From: Bacteroidales bacterium
GTDB taxonomy: Bacteria > Bacteroidota > Bacteroidia > Bacteroidales > UBA12077
Length of the DNA: 64,000 nt
NCBI GenBank assembly: GCA_028282785.1
Contig: JANQHE010000065.1
Span: 62,001 to 126,000, forward strand
Direction of reading: 5' to 3'
Made by a program: the position numbers and the translations under genes. The stretch's first letter is position 1, and the number at the start of each line of letters is the position of its first letter. The notes below the pieces were generated by a model. The model had not been told where the DNA came from. It worked only from the letters and a program-made list of their open reading frames with translations, and did not search any database. Shown in pieces: positions 61,942 to 64,000 of this stretch.

Positions 61942-63195
61942 ATGAGAAAATGCCTTGGCCTTATTCTAATAGCCTTACTTTTGATATCATCTTGTCAAGA
62001 AGAAGAAGCACAATTTTTAAGTAATAAAATTGAATTAAAGGAAATAACAGTTCAAGACAATAAGATAAAGCTTGAATGGAACAAACCTTATATTAAAAAC
62101 TTTAATCGATATTTAATATTTAAATCGGATGATCCGATTACTGACTATTCTCAATATTATAGTTTTGCAGAAATAAATGATATTGATCAAACCATTTATT
62201 ATGATAATCTTTCTTTAGAAAAGGAGACGTACTATGCGATTGCTGCAATTTCTTCTACCAGTGAACCTCTTATAAGTAATTCTAAAAAGTTTGTGAGAGA
62301 AGATTTAATTATTTTTAAAAACAATCCAAATGATATTGTTTTTTATTCGGAACAAAACAATCTTTTTGTTTTTATAGAAAATAAAATTTTTGTAGTTGAT
62401 TATGAGAATTTTGAAATATCTGATAGTATCGTTTTAAATTCAGATGAAAATTATGGATCGATTGGTAATTATAATGGTGAAGATGAACTATACGTAGCAT
62501 GCTCTGATGGTAATGTTTTTATATATGATATGATGAGTTTAAATGAAAAGGCTAATTTTTATGTTGGTGGTAAGGTGAGATCTGTTGTTGCCGATAATAA
62601 TAATAACATATATGTTAAAACATATGATAGTTCTGGAAAAATGACTTCATACAACAGAGAAACGTTAAGCCCAATAAGTACTTATATCGGGTTTAGTACA
62701 ACAGGTAAATTATTACACTTTAGTAATACTAGTAGAATTGTTGAAAGAACTGAAAATAATTATTACATATATTATTATGATCATGATTTAAGTGGTAATC
62801 TTACAAATGTTGGATATATTTACAATTATAATATTTCTTATTACGAAGATATATCTGAGATAACAAATGAAACAGATTATTTTATTGTGGGAACAACAGG
62901 AGTAGTTTTTGATAGTGATCTTAACTTTGTGGATGAAATAGGAGATCAATATGGAAACAGTTTTTCAAGCTTTTTTAGCGAAGATTATTTTTATGCATCT
63001 GTATTTGAAAACAAGGAAGTACAGGTATTTTCTAACACAAATTTAAACTATATTAAAGAATATAGTACGAACTTGTATCCTTTAAAAGTATTTAAAGACA
63101 ATAATACATTAATTATTTTTGGAACAGATGAATATTATTATGATTACTATTATAGTACAACAAATTTTAGTATAGAAAAAATCAATTTAAATTAA
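61942..63195 (+). CDS. Lipoprotein with beta-propeller-like repeats
   Basis: A lipobox (LISSC, Cys at about 18) is followed by a fibronectin-III-like segment (KIELKEITVQDNKIKLEW) and a series of beta units (about 125-415) resembling a propeller. It is Tyr-rich (many YYYD runs). It overlaps the next lipoprotein start by 1 nt. It is probably a surface-exposed protein. Confidence 0.7.
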   Translation: MRKCLGLILIALLLISSCQEEEAQFLSNKIELKEITVQDNKIKLEWNKPYIKNFNRYLIFKSDDPITDYSQYYSFAEINDIDQTIYYDNLSLEKETYYAIAAISSTSEPLISNSKKFVREDLIIFKNNPNDIVFYSEQNNLFVFIENKIFVVDYENFEISDSIVLNSDENYGSIGNYNGEDELYVACSDGNVFIYDMMSLNEKANFYVGGKVRSVVADNNNNIYVKTYDSSGKMTSYNRETLSPISTYIGFSTTGKLLHFSNTSRIVERTENNYYIYYYDHDLSGNLTNVGYIYNYNISYYEDISEITNETDYFIVGTTGVVFDSDLNFVDEIGDQYGNSFSSFFSEDYFYASVFENKEVQVFSNTNLNYIKEYSTNLYPLKVFKDNNTLIIFGTDEYYYDYYYSTTNFSIEKINLN

Positions 63196-63599
63196 TGATA
63201 ATGAGAGTAGCACAATTTGTATTTTTAACAACAATATTATTTGTATTCACTTCTTGTACTGATGAGGATTCTGACGCAATCTATTTAATAAATGACAGAA
63301 TAATTTTAATGTCTGAAAGACCTAATGATTACTATGAATATCAAATCGAATTTACGTGGAATAATATAAGAATGTCAGATCAAGTGGGATTTATATTTTT
63401 TGAATCTTCAAACAAAATATCTACTGAAGAGTGTATTGAATTAATTGAGTCAGGAGAATATTATTATTATAACTTTCTTTCTAAAGAGACAGTTTCATAT
63501 TCTTATTATGATTGGGATACAGAAACACCAAGATATTATAAATTGGTTGCATTTAACAATAAGGGAGAATATGTTTTTAGCAATACTTTATATTTATAG
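63195..63599 (+). CDS. Small lipoprotein
   Basis: A signal with lipobox (FTSC, Cys at about 20) is followed by a 110-residue beta-rich domain like the first domain of its upstream neighbour. It is likely the product of a local duplication and is co-transcribed with that neighbour. Confidence 0.7.
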   Translation: MIMRVAQFVFLTTILFVFTSCTDEDSDAIYLINDRIILMSERPNDYYEYQIEFTWNNIRMSDQVGFIFFESSNKISTEECIELIESGEYYYYNFLSKETVSYSYYDWDTETPRYYKLVAFNNKGEYVFSNTLYL

Positions 63600-63646
63600 C
63601 TAGCTGAGAAGTCCTGCATATTAAAGGAATTTATAATTATCTTTTA

Positions 63647-64000
63647 ATGGTTTTATTAGATGTTTTTTTCACCATGTACAACGGTTTTATTGATGTCAGT
63701 TTTCTTATAACAGGGATAATCTTTTCAGGAGTTCTATTTTATGTAAGTATTATTTCAATTTTAGAAAAAGAATACCGGGCATTTCGTGTTTCTTTGATTC
63801 TTTCATCAGTAATTATAATTCCATTTTTGATAATTTTTTTCTTTGATTTTCAATATAAGATTGTCGTTATATCAATTATTATTTTATTGATTTTCATCGC
63901 TTTAATTGTATTGTTTTTTCCGTATCGACCTAAATTAAAAGAAGGGTTTCAGATACCTAAAGATAAACACGATGAGCGAGATATTATGTTTTCCCGTAAT
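63647..64000 (+). CDS. Membrane protein N-terminus, truncated by the window end
   Basis: A 118-codon open frame begins with ATG and runs past the window end. It holds three to four TM helices (about 14-36, 47-66, 72-90) and then KDKHDERDIMFSRN. That segment resembles the region before the catalytic part of some Bacteroidota Fe-S/reductase-like membrane proteins; this is tentative. Confidence 0.6.
   Translation, partial: MVLLDVFFTMYNGFIDVSFLITGIIFSGVLFYVSIISILEKEYRAFRVSLILSSVIIIPFLIIFFFDFQYKIVVISIIILLIFIALIVLFFPYRPKLKEGFQIPKDKHDERDIMFSRN

Overview
The window comes from an AT-rich member of the Bacteroidota. The evidence is SusC-like TonB receptor and DUF4249 pairs, a DUF5686 protein with a carboxypeptidase-regulatory domain, DUF4248-like proteins, promoters with TAnnTTTG-type -7 boxes, and the absence of Shine-Dalgarno spacing. 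No species can be named from sequence alone.

Layout. (1) 1-4.4 kb: an AT-rich accessory stretch with a sigma-factor-like pair and a bacterial ubiquitin-like operon (Ubl, DUF6791-ThiF E1, DUF6527). (2) 4441-52451: one integrated element of about 48.0 kb, bounded by an 11-bp repeat (GTTTAGGAAAC). It splits a tRNA-Arg(CCU) gene inside its anticodon arm and carries its own intact tRNA-Arg(CCU). The tyrosine integrase lies at the right end and paired arm-type repeats lie near both ends. (3) 52.5-64 kb: host chromosome with DUF5686, CvpA, a trans-sulfuration-type PLP enzyme, TyrS, Wzz, an O-antigen ligase-like protein, lipoproteins and a partial membrane protein.

Inside the element. 6-25 kb is a leftward virion and lysis block: holin, GH108 lysozyme, a RecA-fold ATPase reached by a -1 frameshift, a giant SF2 helicase, an adenine methylase, a repeat fibre, an RNNNPGN-type protein, many small membrane proteins, arginine-rich proteins, beta-rich proteins and a LEA/transglutaminase polyprotein. 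I see no terminase, portal, tape measure, sheath or tail tube, so a tailless, perhaps membrane-containing temperate virus fits best. 25.6-28.5 kb is a kinase/HEPN four-gene cargo operon with its own promoter and terminator. 29.8-32 kb holds an MqsRA-like toxin-antitoxin pair and a nucleotidyltransferase-HEPN protein. 32-40 kb holds a TonB receptor operon and a TetR/alpha-oxoamine synthase pair. 40-43 kb holds small helical proteins, an Xre switch and a pseudo-receiver. 44.5-50.6 kb is replication and control: iterons, a primase-helicase, an antirepressor, DUF4406 and excisionase-like HTH proteins.

The strongest undescribed signals are these. A textbook -1 frameshift cassette (GGGAAAG, stop, 8-bp stem) joins a 364-aa protein to a RecA-like ATPase. 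A family of four pseudoknotted leader RNAs shows compensatory base changes, each with a T-run, upstream of small genes. A short GLxxLG-type motif recurs across unrelated virion-block proteins and looks like a maturation or sorting signal. Two iteron arrays occur, with 11-bp and 10-bp periods.
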